A model generated the notes under the pieces. The model was given only the letters and a program-made list of their open reading frames with translations. It made no database searches and was not told where the DNA came from. A stretch of DNA of 64,000 bases from Defluviimonas salinarum (GTDB lineage Bacteria > Pseudomonadota > Alphaproteobacteria > Rhodobacterales > Rhodobacteraceae). Shown here one piece after another: positions 28,755 to 37,517 of this stretch. Within the stretch, counting starts at the first letter, position 1. Each line of letters opens with the position of its first letter. The position numbers were made by a program, and so were the translations under genes. Location of the stretch: contig NZ_JAPDOG010000002.1 of assembly GCF_026013545.1 (NCBI RefSeq), forward strand, positions 186,001 to 250,000, read 5' to 3'.

Positions 28755-28889
28755 TCAGGCCGACAGGACCTTGCGGCCCTTGGCGCGGCGGGCGTTCAGC
28801 ACCTTGCGGCCACCCTTGGTCGCCATGCGCGCACGGAAACCGTGACGGCGGGCGCGAACGAGGTTCGACGGCTGGAACGTGCGCTTCAT
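28755..28889 (-). CDS. rpmH: 50S ribosomal protein L34
   Basis: Exactly 44 residues, [18 protein letters not shown] at the start and a [10 protein letters not shown] end, the complete L34 sequence. GGAG lies eight bases before the ATG. It heads the rpmH-rnpA-yidD operon. The leader upstream is AT-poorer than expected and no clear promoter was picked. Confidence 0.97.
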   Translation of the reverse strand: MKRTFQPSNLVRARRHGFRARMATKGGRKVLNARRAKGRKVLSA

Positions 28890-29150
28890 CGCTTCAACTC
28901 CGGTTGGGGGCGGCCCAAACCCTTCGGGATTCGAAGGCCGCTGTCATTCGAAGCCCGGCTATTAGACGGGCCCGCGCATCAAGTCAACTCGGGCGGCGGA
29001 GTTTTTTCCTCGTCGTGGGCCCCGAATCGTCAGGGCGGATTTCGCGTGTCGCCAGAACGACTTCGGCAATCGGAGGTTTAACACGCCGCAGCGAAGGGCT
29101 ATCTTCGGATCGGACGAAGGATTGCACAATCGGAAATTGCACCCCGGGGC

Positions 29151-30584
29151 ATGGATAGCGGACGTCGGAAACGGAATCGTTTGATGTTGTTCAACACACT
29201 GTCCGGCCGCTTCCTGCTCCTGACGATGCTCTTCGTCATGCTGGCCGAAGTGCTGATCTTCGTGCCGTCGGTGGCGCGGTTTCGCGAGGACTACATCCTG
29301 TCGCGTCTCGAACGCGCCCAGATTGCCTCGCTCGCGCTTCTGGCCACCGACGAGATGATCGACGCGAACCTCGAACGCGAGCTTCTCGACAATGCCGAGG
29401 TGTTCAACGTCGTCCTGCGCCGCGACGAGGTGCGCCAGCTCGTCCTCTCCTCGCCGATCCCCGCGCCGATCGAGGCGAGCTACGACCTGCGCGACGCCCC
29501 GGCCTGGGAGCTGATCCGCGATGCTTTGGTGACCCTCGTCGATCCCAGGAACCGAATCATCCGGGTGATCGGCGCGCCGGTGCGCCAAGCCGGCCTCCTG
29601 ATCGAGGCGACGATGGAGACCGCGCCGCTGCGGACCGCGATGATCGAGTACGGGTTCCGGATCTTCCTGCTGTCGCTGGTGATCTCCGGCGTGACGGCCG
29701 TCCTTCTCTTCCTCGCTGTACGGCGGCTTCTGGTCGCGCCGATTCACCGGGTCGTCAGCCACATGAGCGTCTATGCCGAGGCCCCCGAGGATGCCCGCCG
29801 CTTCATCGAGCCGCAGGCGCGCGTGGTCGAACTGCGCGAGGCCGAGGAGGCGCTGCAGTCGATGCAGCGCCAGCTGACCGGCGCGCTCCGGCAGAAGGAT
29901 CGGCTGGCCCAGCTGGGCGGCGCGGTGGCGAAGATCAGCCATGACCTGCGCAATATCCTCACCACCGCGCAGCTCTTCGCCGACCGGATGGAGTCGAGCG
30001 CCGACCCGATGGTCAAGCGCGCCGCGCCGAAGCTCGTGAATTCGATCAGCCGGGCCGTCGGCCTCTGCGAATCGACGCTCGTCTTTGGCAAAGCCGAGGA
30101 GCCGCCGCCGGTGCTGACCCGCTTCATGTTGTCGACGCTCGTCAAGGACGTGGTCGAAAGCGAGACGCTGGCGTCGGAAGCATCCGGCGCCGAGTTCGTG
30201 ACCGACGTTCCCGCCAATCTCTCGATCCGCGCCGATCACGAGCAGTTGCACCGGGTTCTCACCAACCTCGTGCGCAACGCGCGGCAGGCGATCGAGGCGA
30301 CCGGAACCGCCGGCACGATCGAGATCGCCGCCGGCGAGGACGACCAGGGCTGGTGGATCCGGGTCGGCGACACCGGTCCCGGCCTGCCCGAGCGCGCGCG
30401 TGAGCACCTGTTCCAGCCGTTCCAGGGCGGCACCCGCAAGGGCGGCAGCGGCCTCGGTCTCGCGATTTCGGCGGAACTCGTCCGCGGCCACGGCGGGCGG
30501 CTGGAGCTGGTGCGCTCCGATTCCGAGGGCTCCGAGTTCATGATCCACCTGCCGCGCGAGCTTGTCCCTTCGGCCGTGCACTGA
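29151..30584 (+). CDS. Orphan sensor histidine kinase
   Basis: A 477-residue inner-membrane kinase. It has a first membrane helix near 18-40, a periplasmic sensor of about 130 residues, a second helix near 165-190 and a HAMP-like linker. A HisKA box follows (ISHDLRNILTTAQLF, phospho-His near 265), and a HATPase_c domain has N-box NLVRNARQAI, G1 DTGPGLPE and G2 GGSGLGLAIS. No response regulator gene adjoins it, so the partner and signal are unknown. ATG 29184 is an alternative start 11 codons in. Confidence 0.9.
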   Translation: MDSGRRKRNRLMLFNTLSGRFLLLTMLFVMLAEVLIFVPSVARFREDYILSRLERAQIASLALLATDEMIDANLERELLDNAEVFNVVLRRDEVRQLVLSSPIPAPIEASYDLRDAPAWELIRDALVTLVDPRNRIIRVIGAPVRQAGLLIEATMETAPLRTAMIEYGFRIFLLSLVISGVTAVLLFLAVRRLLVAPIHRVVSHMSVYAEAPEDARRFIEPQARVVELREAEEALQSMQRQLTGALRQKDRLAQLGGAVAKISHDLRNILTTAQLFADRMESSADPMVKRAAPKLVNSISRAVGLCESTLVFGKAEEPPPVLTRFMLSTLVKDVVESETLASEASGAEFVTDVPANLSIRADHEQLHRVLTNLVRNARQAIEATGTAGTIEIAAGEDDQGWWIRVGDTGPGLPERAREHLFQPFQGGTRKGGSGLGLAISAELVRGHGGRLELVRSDSEGSEFMIHLPRELVPSAVH

Positions 30585-30679
30585 CCGCAGCGCGCTTTGA
30601 AAGCTCCTGCAATCTTCGTGTCGATTTCGCGAGGTTTGCCCTTGCATTGCCGCGAACGGGCAGCTAAATGCCACGCCAC

Positions 30680-30756
30680 GCACCCGTAGCTCAGCTGGAT
30701 AGAGCACCAGACTACGAATCTGGGGGTCAGGAGTTCGAATCTCTTCGGGTGCGCCA
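30680..30756 (+). tRNA. tRNA-Arg (anticodon ACG)
   Basis: A 77-base cloverleaf with CCA encoded. The acceptor stem is GCACCCG/CGGGTGC with a G discriminator. The anticodon stem is CCAGA/TCTGG with loop CTACGAA, giving ACG (inosine at position 34 expected, reading CGU, CGC and CGA). The T-arm contains GTTCGAATC. Confidence 0.96.
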
Positions 30757-31046
30757 TTTTTCCTGAATTACAATCGTTTGCAGGGACGATCCTCCCTTTG
30801 TGCGACAGCGCTATTGCGCCAGCATGGCGGCGTGCCCGTCGCCGTCGTATTGTAAGTGCGCCCTGTCTCAAGACAGCGGTGCGCCCCGAGGCGTTCTGGC
30901 AGATGTTGCGGCAAGTCGTGGCCTATCTTCCCGAGGCCGGCTGACCGCGCCGGCACCAACAATTGGTTACGGCTGCAGAGTGATCTCTGCAAGGAAACCT
31001 CTCGGATATCCGCAGTGAGTCGCCGGTCCAGGTTCGACGGACGCGA

Positions 31047-32360
31047 CTAGAACGGTTGTGCGTTCCGCAGCGTCGACGCGGTCGCAACTGATTTCCGAGA
31101 CTTCAAGATTTCCGGGTAGTTGGGCGGGAATCTCCAGACCACCTCACCTGGCGCGCGTACCAGACCGCGCTGGCCTGGATTTCGGTCTGTCAGCAGCGAA
31201 ATGAACAGGTCGCTGCTGGCCCAGGGCGAGGACCGGAAGTACCAGTGGCCGTTGCCCGTATCTGCCGCCTCGGCGGCGGTTACATCGATGATGTGCAGGC
31301 CGTCGGTCTTCGCCAGGCCCTCCGCGATCGACCGAGCAACCGTACCTTTCGTTGCCGTCTGGCCGATCCGTTGGCGCCCGAAAACGAAGCGCGACATGGC
31401 GAGCGCCGAGTCGGTCTGCGACTGATAGAACGTCACGTCCTCGACTGCATCCATAAGACCGTCCTCGAGCGCCTGCAGCACGAAGGAGGCGTCGAGATCG
31501 CTCCCGATCAGGATCAGCCGTCCCAGCCGGGGTTTCGGTTCGGGCTGGAGCGCGATCTGATAGGCGGCTTCGAACGCGAGCCGTGTGCCGGCACTGTAGC
31601 CCACGAGGTGGATGCGGCGCGCACGGGTATTCGCCGACAGGTATTCAATCAGTGACCGCAGATTGCGGCGTGTCGAAAGAACAGATTCCTGGTCCCGGAA
31701 ATAGGCGAACCGGCTTGGTGTCGCCGTCCAGTTGTAGCTGACGAAGGCGCCCTGATACCCCAGGAAGTGCTGCAACTCCTTGGAGACAAGGGTCGAGTAG
31801 TCGAAGTCCACGTTGTAGCCGTGGGTGTAGATGAAGATGTCCTTGTTTCGGGACCTCGCCAGTTGCGCGTCGATCTGGGCGGCGAACTCGCGACCGGCGG
31901 ACTGCATCTCCTGTTGCGAGGGTGCATCCGCGAAGTAACGCGTGAGGCTAAAGGGAAAGACGCCGAACTCCTGCACCTCGGACAGCCGCAGCCTGTAGGT
32001 CGCGTCGCGGTCGCTCACCAGGGTCACCCGCCGGATATCAGCCCAGGTGTCGAGCGGCGGGTCGATCCTAACCCTGGCGACGCCGCCCCGCAGGACGTGT
32101 CCTCGCTCGTTCGAGTAATACGCTTGCGGATCATCCCGTCCCGAAGGTGCCCTGTCCGTCGCGTAGAAGAGCTTGGCGCGGTCGTACACGTTTCCGGCGT
32201 TGACGCCTTCGAAGGGGTCGGCATTGGCCTCTGCGTAGATCGTCGGCGACGGCATGAGCTCGACCACGTCGTAGATATTGGGGCCGCATGCCGCGAGGAG
32301 AAATGTGGAAACCACGAGCGCCACATGCGATATCGTCGCGACAATTTGTTCTGCTTTCAC
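31047..32360 (-). CDS. DUF900-type alpha/beta hydrolase lipoprotein
   Basis: A 437-residue protein with a lipoprotein signal peptide ending in lipobox LLAAC (Cys25), so it is anchored in a membrane facing the periplasm. The hydrolase core has IYTHGYNVDFD, the nucleophile elbow VGYSAGTRL and a later Asp in LIGSDLD. The residue after the lipid cysteine is Gly, not Asp, so outer-membrane sorting is possible. The family is predicted to be esterase/lipase, substrate unknown. It is divergent from the glutamate dehydrogenase gene. Confidence 0.85.
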   Translation of the reverse strand: MKAEQIVATISHVALVVSTFLLAACGPNIYDVVELMPSPTIYAEANADPFEGVNAGNVYDRAKLFYATDRAPSGRDDPQAYYSNERGHVLRGGVARVRIDPPLDTWADIRRVTLVSDRDATYRLRLSEVQEFGVFPFSLTRYFADAPSQQEMQSAGREFAAQIDAQLARSRNKDIFIYTHGYNVDFDYSTLVSKELQHFLGYQGAFVSYNWTATPSRFAYFRDQESVLSTRRNLRSLIEYLSANTRARRIHLVGYSAGTRLAFEAAYQIALQPEPKPRLGRLILIGSDLDASFVLQALEDGLMDAVEDVTFYQSQTDSALAMSRFVFGRQRIGQTATKGTVARSIAEGLAKTDGLHIIDVTAAEAADTGNGHWYFRSSPWASSDLFISLLTDRNPGQRGLVRAPGEVVWRFPPNYPEILKSRKSVATASTLRNAQPF

Positions 32361-32658
32361 GGTCTTCCCCGTTTGTGGTCCGGACTGCGTGCGTTCTGTC
32401 GGGCCTGTTGAGGTTGGGCCGTAAAACTGACCGGCGTCAAGTTTCCGGGCACTGAGTACAGCCGGTTTTCGGCTTGACTGCGCGTCGGGAAAGGGAGCGC
32501 CGATGGCGGCGATCGGCCTTGTCGGAACGCGGAACTTGACGCCAAGCGCAATTGCGGCACAACCTGAACCTGCCCAGAAAGGTCGCAGCGATCCCGGACC
32601 CCAGACAGGGTGAGATTCCCTGCGGCGTAACAGACATGCAAGCAGCGGGGGACAAGCC

Positions 32659-35600
32659 TTGGGCCAGAAAGATCAAAGCCTTCTGACCGAAAAACTCCAG
32701 GCGGTTCGCGAGATCGGCGCCGAGCGGCTCGGCAAGGCGGAACGCGAGAGCTTCCTTAAGGCCCTGGATCAGCTTTATGCCAATGTCTCGCTCGACGAGG
32801 TGCTCGGCGCCGGGTCCGAGCAGCTCTACGCGGCATCTCTGGCGCTCTGGAAATTCTGCGCCGTCCGCAAACCCGGCGCACCGCATGTCCGGTTCTACAA
32901 TCCGGGCATGACCGAACACGGCTGGGCTTCGCCGCATAGCGTGCTCGAGGTCGTGAATGACGACATGCCGTTCCTTGTCGACTCGCTGACGGCCTTCCTG
33001 ACCGAGCGGAGCATCGGCATCCACGCGCTGCTGCACCCGGTTTTGACGGTTACCCGCGACGCCAAGGGCGCGCTGACCGGGCTGACCGGCCCGGACGCCA
33101 AGGGCGCGATGCGCGAGTCGGTGATCCAGGTGCAGGTCGATCAGATCGCGGATGACAAGATCCTGAAGACGCTGGAAGCGGAGTTGCTCCAGGTCCTGGC
33201 CGACGTGCGCGTCGCGGTCACCGACTGGAAGCCGATCCTGGGCAAACTGTCCGACGTGGTGGGCGCTCTGCGCAAGGATGCTCCGAAGGGCATCGCCAGC
33301 GTGACCGCCGAGGTGATCGAGTTCCTGGAATGGCTCGCTCAGGACCATTTCACCTTCCTTGGATACCGGGAATACAGGATAGGCGAGGGGCGCGAGCTCG
33401 GGTCCGATACAGTCGATGGCTCCGGCCTCGGGTTGATGCGCGATCCGGACTATTCGGTCCTGCGCGATGCCAGTGGCAATTACGCGCACTGGTCGCCCGA
33501 CATGGACGCCTTCGTTACCGACGACTCGCCGCTTCTCATCCTGAAGGCGAATCGGCGCTCGACGGTGCATCGGACGGCGCATTTCGACCTGATCGGGGTC
33601 AAGCATTACGACGCCAAGGGGCGCGTGATCGGCGAGCATCTTTTCGTCGGCCATTTCACCTCGGCGGCCTACAACCGAAGCCCCCGCGCGATTCCCCTGC
33701 TGCGTCAGAAGGTGGAAAGGATCGTCGCCCGCGCCGGCTTTGCCCCGAACAGCCATGACGCGAAGGCGCTGACCAACGTGCTGGAAACCTATCCGCGCGA
33801 CGAGTTGTTCCAGAGCGCCGATGACCAGAGGTTCCAGGACAACGTCGTCGGCGTGCTGCACCTGGCGACCCGGCCGCGGACCCGGCTGTTCGTGCGGCCC
33901 GACCGTTTCGGCCGGTTCGTGTCGTGCCTCGTCTATGTGCCGCGCGAACGCTACAACACCGAGCTCAGGATCAAGATCGGCGATATCCTGGCCGAGACGC
34001 TCAATGGCCGCGTGGCCACCTGGACGCCGTCTTTCAGCAACGAGGCCCTGGCGCGCGTGCATTTTGTCGTCGCGCTGAAGCCCGGCGGCGCGCCTGACTA
34101 CGACATCGCGGCGATCGAACAACAGATCGTCGGCGCGGTGCGAAGCTGGGGCGATGTCCTGCGCGACGGCCTGATCGAGAAGCTGGGCGAGCATGAGGGC
34201 AACCGGCTCCATGCGCTCTACCACCAGGGCTTTGCCCACGGCTATCGCGATGCCAACAGCACCGTGACCGCGATCGCCGACATCGCGAAGATGGAAGAGC
34301 TGACCGGGGACAGGCCGCTGGCGCTGAAGTTCTACCGCCGCCTCGAGGACCCGGACACGTCGGTGCGGTTCAAGCTCTATCACCTCGGGCCGGCGGTGCC
34401 CCTTTCGGATTGCCTTCCCGTGCTTGAGAACATGGGGTTCCGGGTTCTCGAGGAGCACCCGTTCAAGGTCACCCGCGCCGAGCAGGATATCTGGGTGCAC
34501 GATTTCTTCATGCAGTCGGCCGATGGCAGCACATTCGTCCTGTCCGAACTGCGCGATAAGCTGGAACGGACCTTCACGGCGGTGTGGTCGCGCGAGGCCG
34601 ACGACGATCCCCTCAACCGGCTCGTGCTTCTGGCCGGGACAAGCGTTCGCGAAACGATGGCGCTGCGCGCCTACAGCCGCTTTCTGCGCCAGGCGCGCAT
34701 TCCCTATTCCATCGACTACATGGAAGACGCACTTGCCGACAATCCGGCTATCGCGAGATCGCTGGTTGCCTTGTTCCATGCGATGTTCGACCCGGCCGAG
34801 GGCGGCGATCCCGCTTCGCGCGAGGCCAAGGCGGCCGGCATCGCGGACGAGATCGAGACGGCCCTCGAGGCCGTCGCGAGCCTCGACGTGGACAGCATCC
34901 TGCGCCGGTTCCGCAATGCCATCCAGGCGACGCTGCGCACAAACTACTACCAGCTTGGCGCGGACGGGCAGCCGAAGGGCTACGTTTCGTTCAAGTTCGA
35001 CAGCGCGGCGCTGGACGAGCTTCCGCAGCCGCGTCCGTGGCGCGAGATCTTCGTCTATTCCACATGGATCGAAGGTGTGCATCTGCGCGGCGGCCCGGTG
35101 GCGCGCGGCGGGCTGCGCTGGTCGGACCGCAAGGAAGACTACCGCACCGAGGTGCTCGGTCTCGTGAAGGCGCAGCAGGTCAAGAACGCGGTCATCGTGC
35201 CCTTCGGCTCCAAGGGCGGCTTCCTGCCGAAGGCCCTGCCGGCGGGCGGCAGTCGCGACGAGGTGCTCGCCGAGGCGATCCGCAGCTACAAGACCTTCCT
35301 GTCGGGGCTTCTGGACATCACCGACAATCTCGACGGCCAGGATGTCGTGCCCCCGGAGGCGGTCGTGCGCCGGGACGGCGACGATCCCTATCTGGTGGTC
35401 GCGGCCGACAAGGGCACGGCGACGTTCTCGGACATCGCCAACGGGATGGCGGCGGAATACGGGTTCTGGCTGGGCGACGCCTTCGCCTCGGGCGGCTCGA
35501 ACGGCTACGACCACAAGGGCATGGGCATCACCGCGAAGGGGGCTTGGGAAGCCGTGAAGCGCCATTTCCGCGAGCTCGGCCACGACGTCCAGAAGCAACC

Positions 35601-37491
35601 CTTCACCGTGATCGGCTGCGGCGACATGTCCGGTGACGTGTTCGGCAACGGCATGCTGCTCAGCGACCAGATCAAGCTGGTCGCGGCCTTCGACCACCGC
35701 GACATTTTCATCGACCCGAGCCCCGACCCGGCCAAGAGCTTTGCCGAACGGACCCGCATGTTCGCACTGCCGCGGTCAAGTTGGCAGGACTACGATGCCA
35801 AGCTGATCTCGAAGGGCGGCGGGGTCTTCTCGCGGTCTTCGAAGTCGATCACGCTCACGCCCGAGATCCGGGAGCTGACCGGCCTCAAGTCCGACCGCGT
35901 CACGCCTTTCCAATTGATCCATGCGCTTCTGAAGGCGCCGGCGGACCTCTTGTGGTTCGGCGGGATCGGCACCTACATCAAGGCGTCCGAGGAAACCCAT
36001 TCCGATGCCGGCGACCGCGCGAACGATGCGACACGGGTCGACGCGGACGAAGTGCGTGCCCGCGTCGTCGGCGAGGGCGCCAATCTCGGTGTCACGCAGC
36101 GCGGCCGTATCGAGCTTTCGGGCCGTGGCGTCAAGATCAACACTGATGCCGTCGACAATTCCGCCGGCGTCGATTGTTCGGACCACGAGGTCAACATCAA
36201 GATCGCGCTGGGCGCGGTCGTCGGCGCCGGCGACATGACCGACAAGCAGCGCAACGCGCTCCTCGCCAAGATGACCGACGAGGTGGCCGAGCTGGTCCTG
36301 CAGACGAACTACAACCAGACGCTGGCAATCTCGCTCGTCGAGGCGCGGGCGCCGGCGCTTCTGGAAGATCACGCGCGGTTCATGCGGGCGCTGGAGGGGC
36401 GCGGCCTGCTCGACCGGGTGGTGGAGCTTCTGCCGACCGACGAGGAGCTTGCCGAACGCCGCAAGGACGGCCGGGGGCTGACACGCCCGGAAATCGCGGT
36501 TCTGGTCGCCTACGCCAAGATCAACGTCTTTTCGGAACTGCTCGGCTCGGATCTGCCGGACGATCCTTTCATGGAACGGCTGCTGACCAACTACATGCCG
36601 GGCCCGATCCGGGTCAAGTACAAGGCGGCGCTCGAAACCCACCGGCTCCGGCGCGAGATCATCGCGACGGTTGCCGCGAACGCCTTCGTCAATGAAGCGG
36701 GGCCGTCGCTCTTTCATCGTCTGAACGAGGAAACCGGGGCGTCGGTCGGGCAGATCGTGCGCGCCTTCATCATCGCGCGCGAGGTGTTCGGCCTTCCGGC
36801 CATCGCCGCCGAGGTCAATGCGCTGGACAACAAGGCGCCGGCTTTGACCCAGGTCCAGATGCATCTGGCGCTGTCGGATATGGTTGCCGCCCAGAGCCTG
36901 CGGTTGCTGCAAGGCGGCGACGGGCCGGTTCAGGACGCGATCAAGCTCTACGGCCCGGGCGTCGCCGAAGTCGCCGCGACGGCGCATGAGATGATCGCCG
37001 AGTTCTCCAAGACACGCCTTACGCAGCGCACCAAGGAGCTGACAAAGGCGGAGGCACCGAAGGCGCTGGCCGAAAAGATCGCGCGGCTGGAGCTTCTCGG
37101 CGGTGCCCTGGACATCGTCGAGGTGGCCGCGACGCTCGGACGCGACGTTGCGGACGTGGCCGCGAACTACTTTGCCGCCGGCGCGCGTTTCGGCCTCGAC
37201 TGGCTGCGGTCCGTCTCGCGCCAGATCGAGCCCACCGACCATTGGGAGCGCATCGCGCTCGGCCGCCTGATGGCCGAACTGCGCACCCAGCAGTCGGCGA
37301 TCGGCGCGGCCGCTCTGGCCGTCGAGGGGACGAAGCCCGGCGCGTCGAGCGTCACCAAATGGATCGAGGCAAACGCGGAGGCCGCCGCGCGCGCCGACCG
37401 GATGATGGCCGAACTGCGCGCGAGCGGTGCTCTCAGCGTCGCCAAGCTGGCGGCGGCATCGTCGCAGCTGAGGGCGGTCAGCAAGGGCTAG
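32659..37491 (+). CDS. gdhB: NAD-specific glutamate dehydrogenase, 180-kDa class
   Basis: A 1610-residue enzyme that oxidises glutamate to 2-oxoglutarate and ammonia with NAD. The length and the central catalytic block (RGGLRWSDRKEDYRTEVLGL, then VPFGSKGGF with the catalytic lysine) identify the GDH-180 class. The coenzyme domain includes VIGCGDMSGDVFGNGML. The long N-terminal third is the ACT-like regulatory region of the class. The start codon is TTG at 32659 behind GGGGGA. It is a stand-alone gene, convergent with the helicase 26 bases downstream. The symbol gdhB is used loosely. Confidence 0.95.
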   Translation: MGQKDQSLLTEKLQAVREIGAERLGKAERESFLKALDQLYANVSLDEVLGAGSEQLYAASLALWKFCAVRKPGAPHVRFYNPGMTEHGWASPHSVLEVVNDDMPFLVDSLTAFLTERSIGIHALLHPVLTVTRDAKGALTGLTGPDAKGAMRESVIQVQVDQIADDKILKTLEAELLQVLADVRVAVTDWKPILGKLSDVVGALRKDAPKGIASVTAEVIEFLEWLAQDHFTFLGYREYRIGEGRELGSDTVDGSGLGLMRDPDYSVLRDASGNYAHWSPDMDAFVTDDSPLLILKANRRSTVHRTAHFDLIGVKHYDAKGRVIGEHLFVGHFTSAAYNRSPRAIPLLRQKVERIVARAGFAPNSHDAKALTNVLETYPRDELFQSADDQRFQDNVVGVLHLATRPRTRLFVRPDRFGRFVSCLVYVPRERYNTELRIKIGDILAETLNGRVATWTPSFSNEALARVHFVVALKPGGAPDYDIAAIEQQIVGAVRSWGDVLRDGLIEKLGEHEGNRLHALYHQGFAHGYRDANSTVTAIADIAKMEELTGDRPLALKFYRRLEDPDTSVRFKLYHLGPAVPLSDCLPVLENMGFRVLEEHPFKVTRAEQDIWVHDFFMQSADGSTFVLSELRDKLERTFTAVWSREADDDPLNRLVLLAGTSVRETMALRAYSRFLRQARIPYSIDYMEDALADNPAIARSLVALFHAMFDPAEGGDPASREAKAAGIADEIETALEAVASLDVDSILRRFRNAIQATLRTNYYQLGADGQPKGYVSFKFDSAALDELPQPRPWREIFVYSTWIEGVHLRGGPVARGGLRWSDRKEDYRTEVLGLVKAQQVKNAVIVPFGSKGGFLPKALPAGGSRDEVLAEAIRSYKTFLSGLLDITDNLDGQDVVPPEAVVRRDGDDPYLVVAADKGTATFSDIANGMAAEYGFWLGDAFASGGSNGYDHKGMGITAKGAWEAVKRHFRELGHDVQKQPFTVIGCGDMSGDVFGNGMLLSDQIKLVAAFDHRDIFIDPSPDPAKSFAERTRMFALPRSSWQDYDAKLISKGGGVFSRSSKSITLTPEIRELTGLKSDRVTPFQLIHALLKAPADLLWFGGIGTYIKASEETHSDAGDRANDATRVDADEVRARVVGEGANLGVTQRGRIELSGRGVKINTDAVDNSAGVDCSDHEVNIKIALGAVVGAGDMTDKQRNALLAKMTDEVAELVLQTNYNQTLAISLVEARAPALLEDHARFMRALEGRGLLDRVVELLPTDEELAERRKDGRGLTRPEIAVLVAYAKINVFSELLGSDLPDDPFMERLLTNYMPGPIRVKYKAALETHRLRREIIATVAANAFVNEAGPSLFHRLNEETGASVGQIVRAFIIAREVFGLPAIAAEVNALDNKAPALTQVQMHLALSDMVAAQSLRLLQGGDGPVQDAIKLYGPGVAEVAATAHEMIAEFSKTRLTQRTKELTKAEAPKALAEKIARLELLGGALDIVEVAATLGRDVADVAANYFAAGARFGLDWLRSVSRQIEPTDHWERIALGRLMAELRTQQSAIGAAALAVEGTKPGASSVTKWIEANAEAAARADRMMAELRASGALSVAKLAAASSQLRAVSKG

Positions 37492-37517
37492 GCGCGCGGG
37501 ACGCCCGCCTCGCGATC

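Noticed and set aside
32437-35697. Antisense reading frame of 1086 codons opposite the glutamate dehydrogenase gene
   Set aside because: It mirrors a highly G/C-biased true gene with conserved catalytic motifs; the antisense product is low-complexity, rich in Arg/His/Gln and has no recognisable domain.
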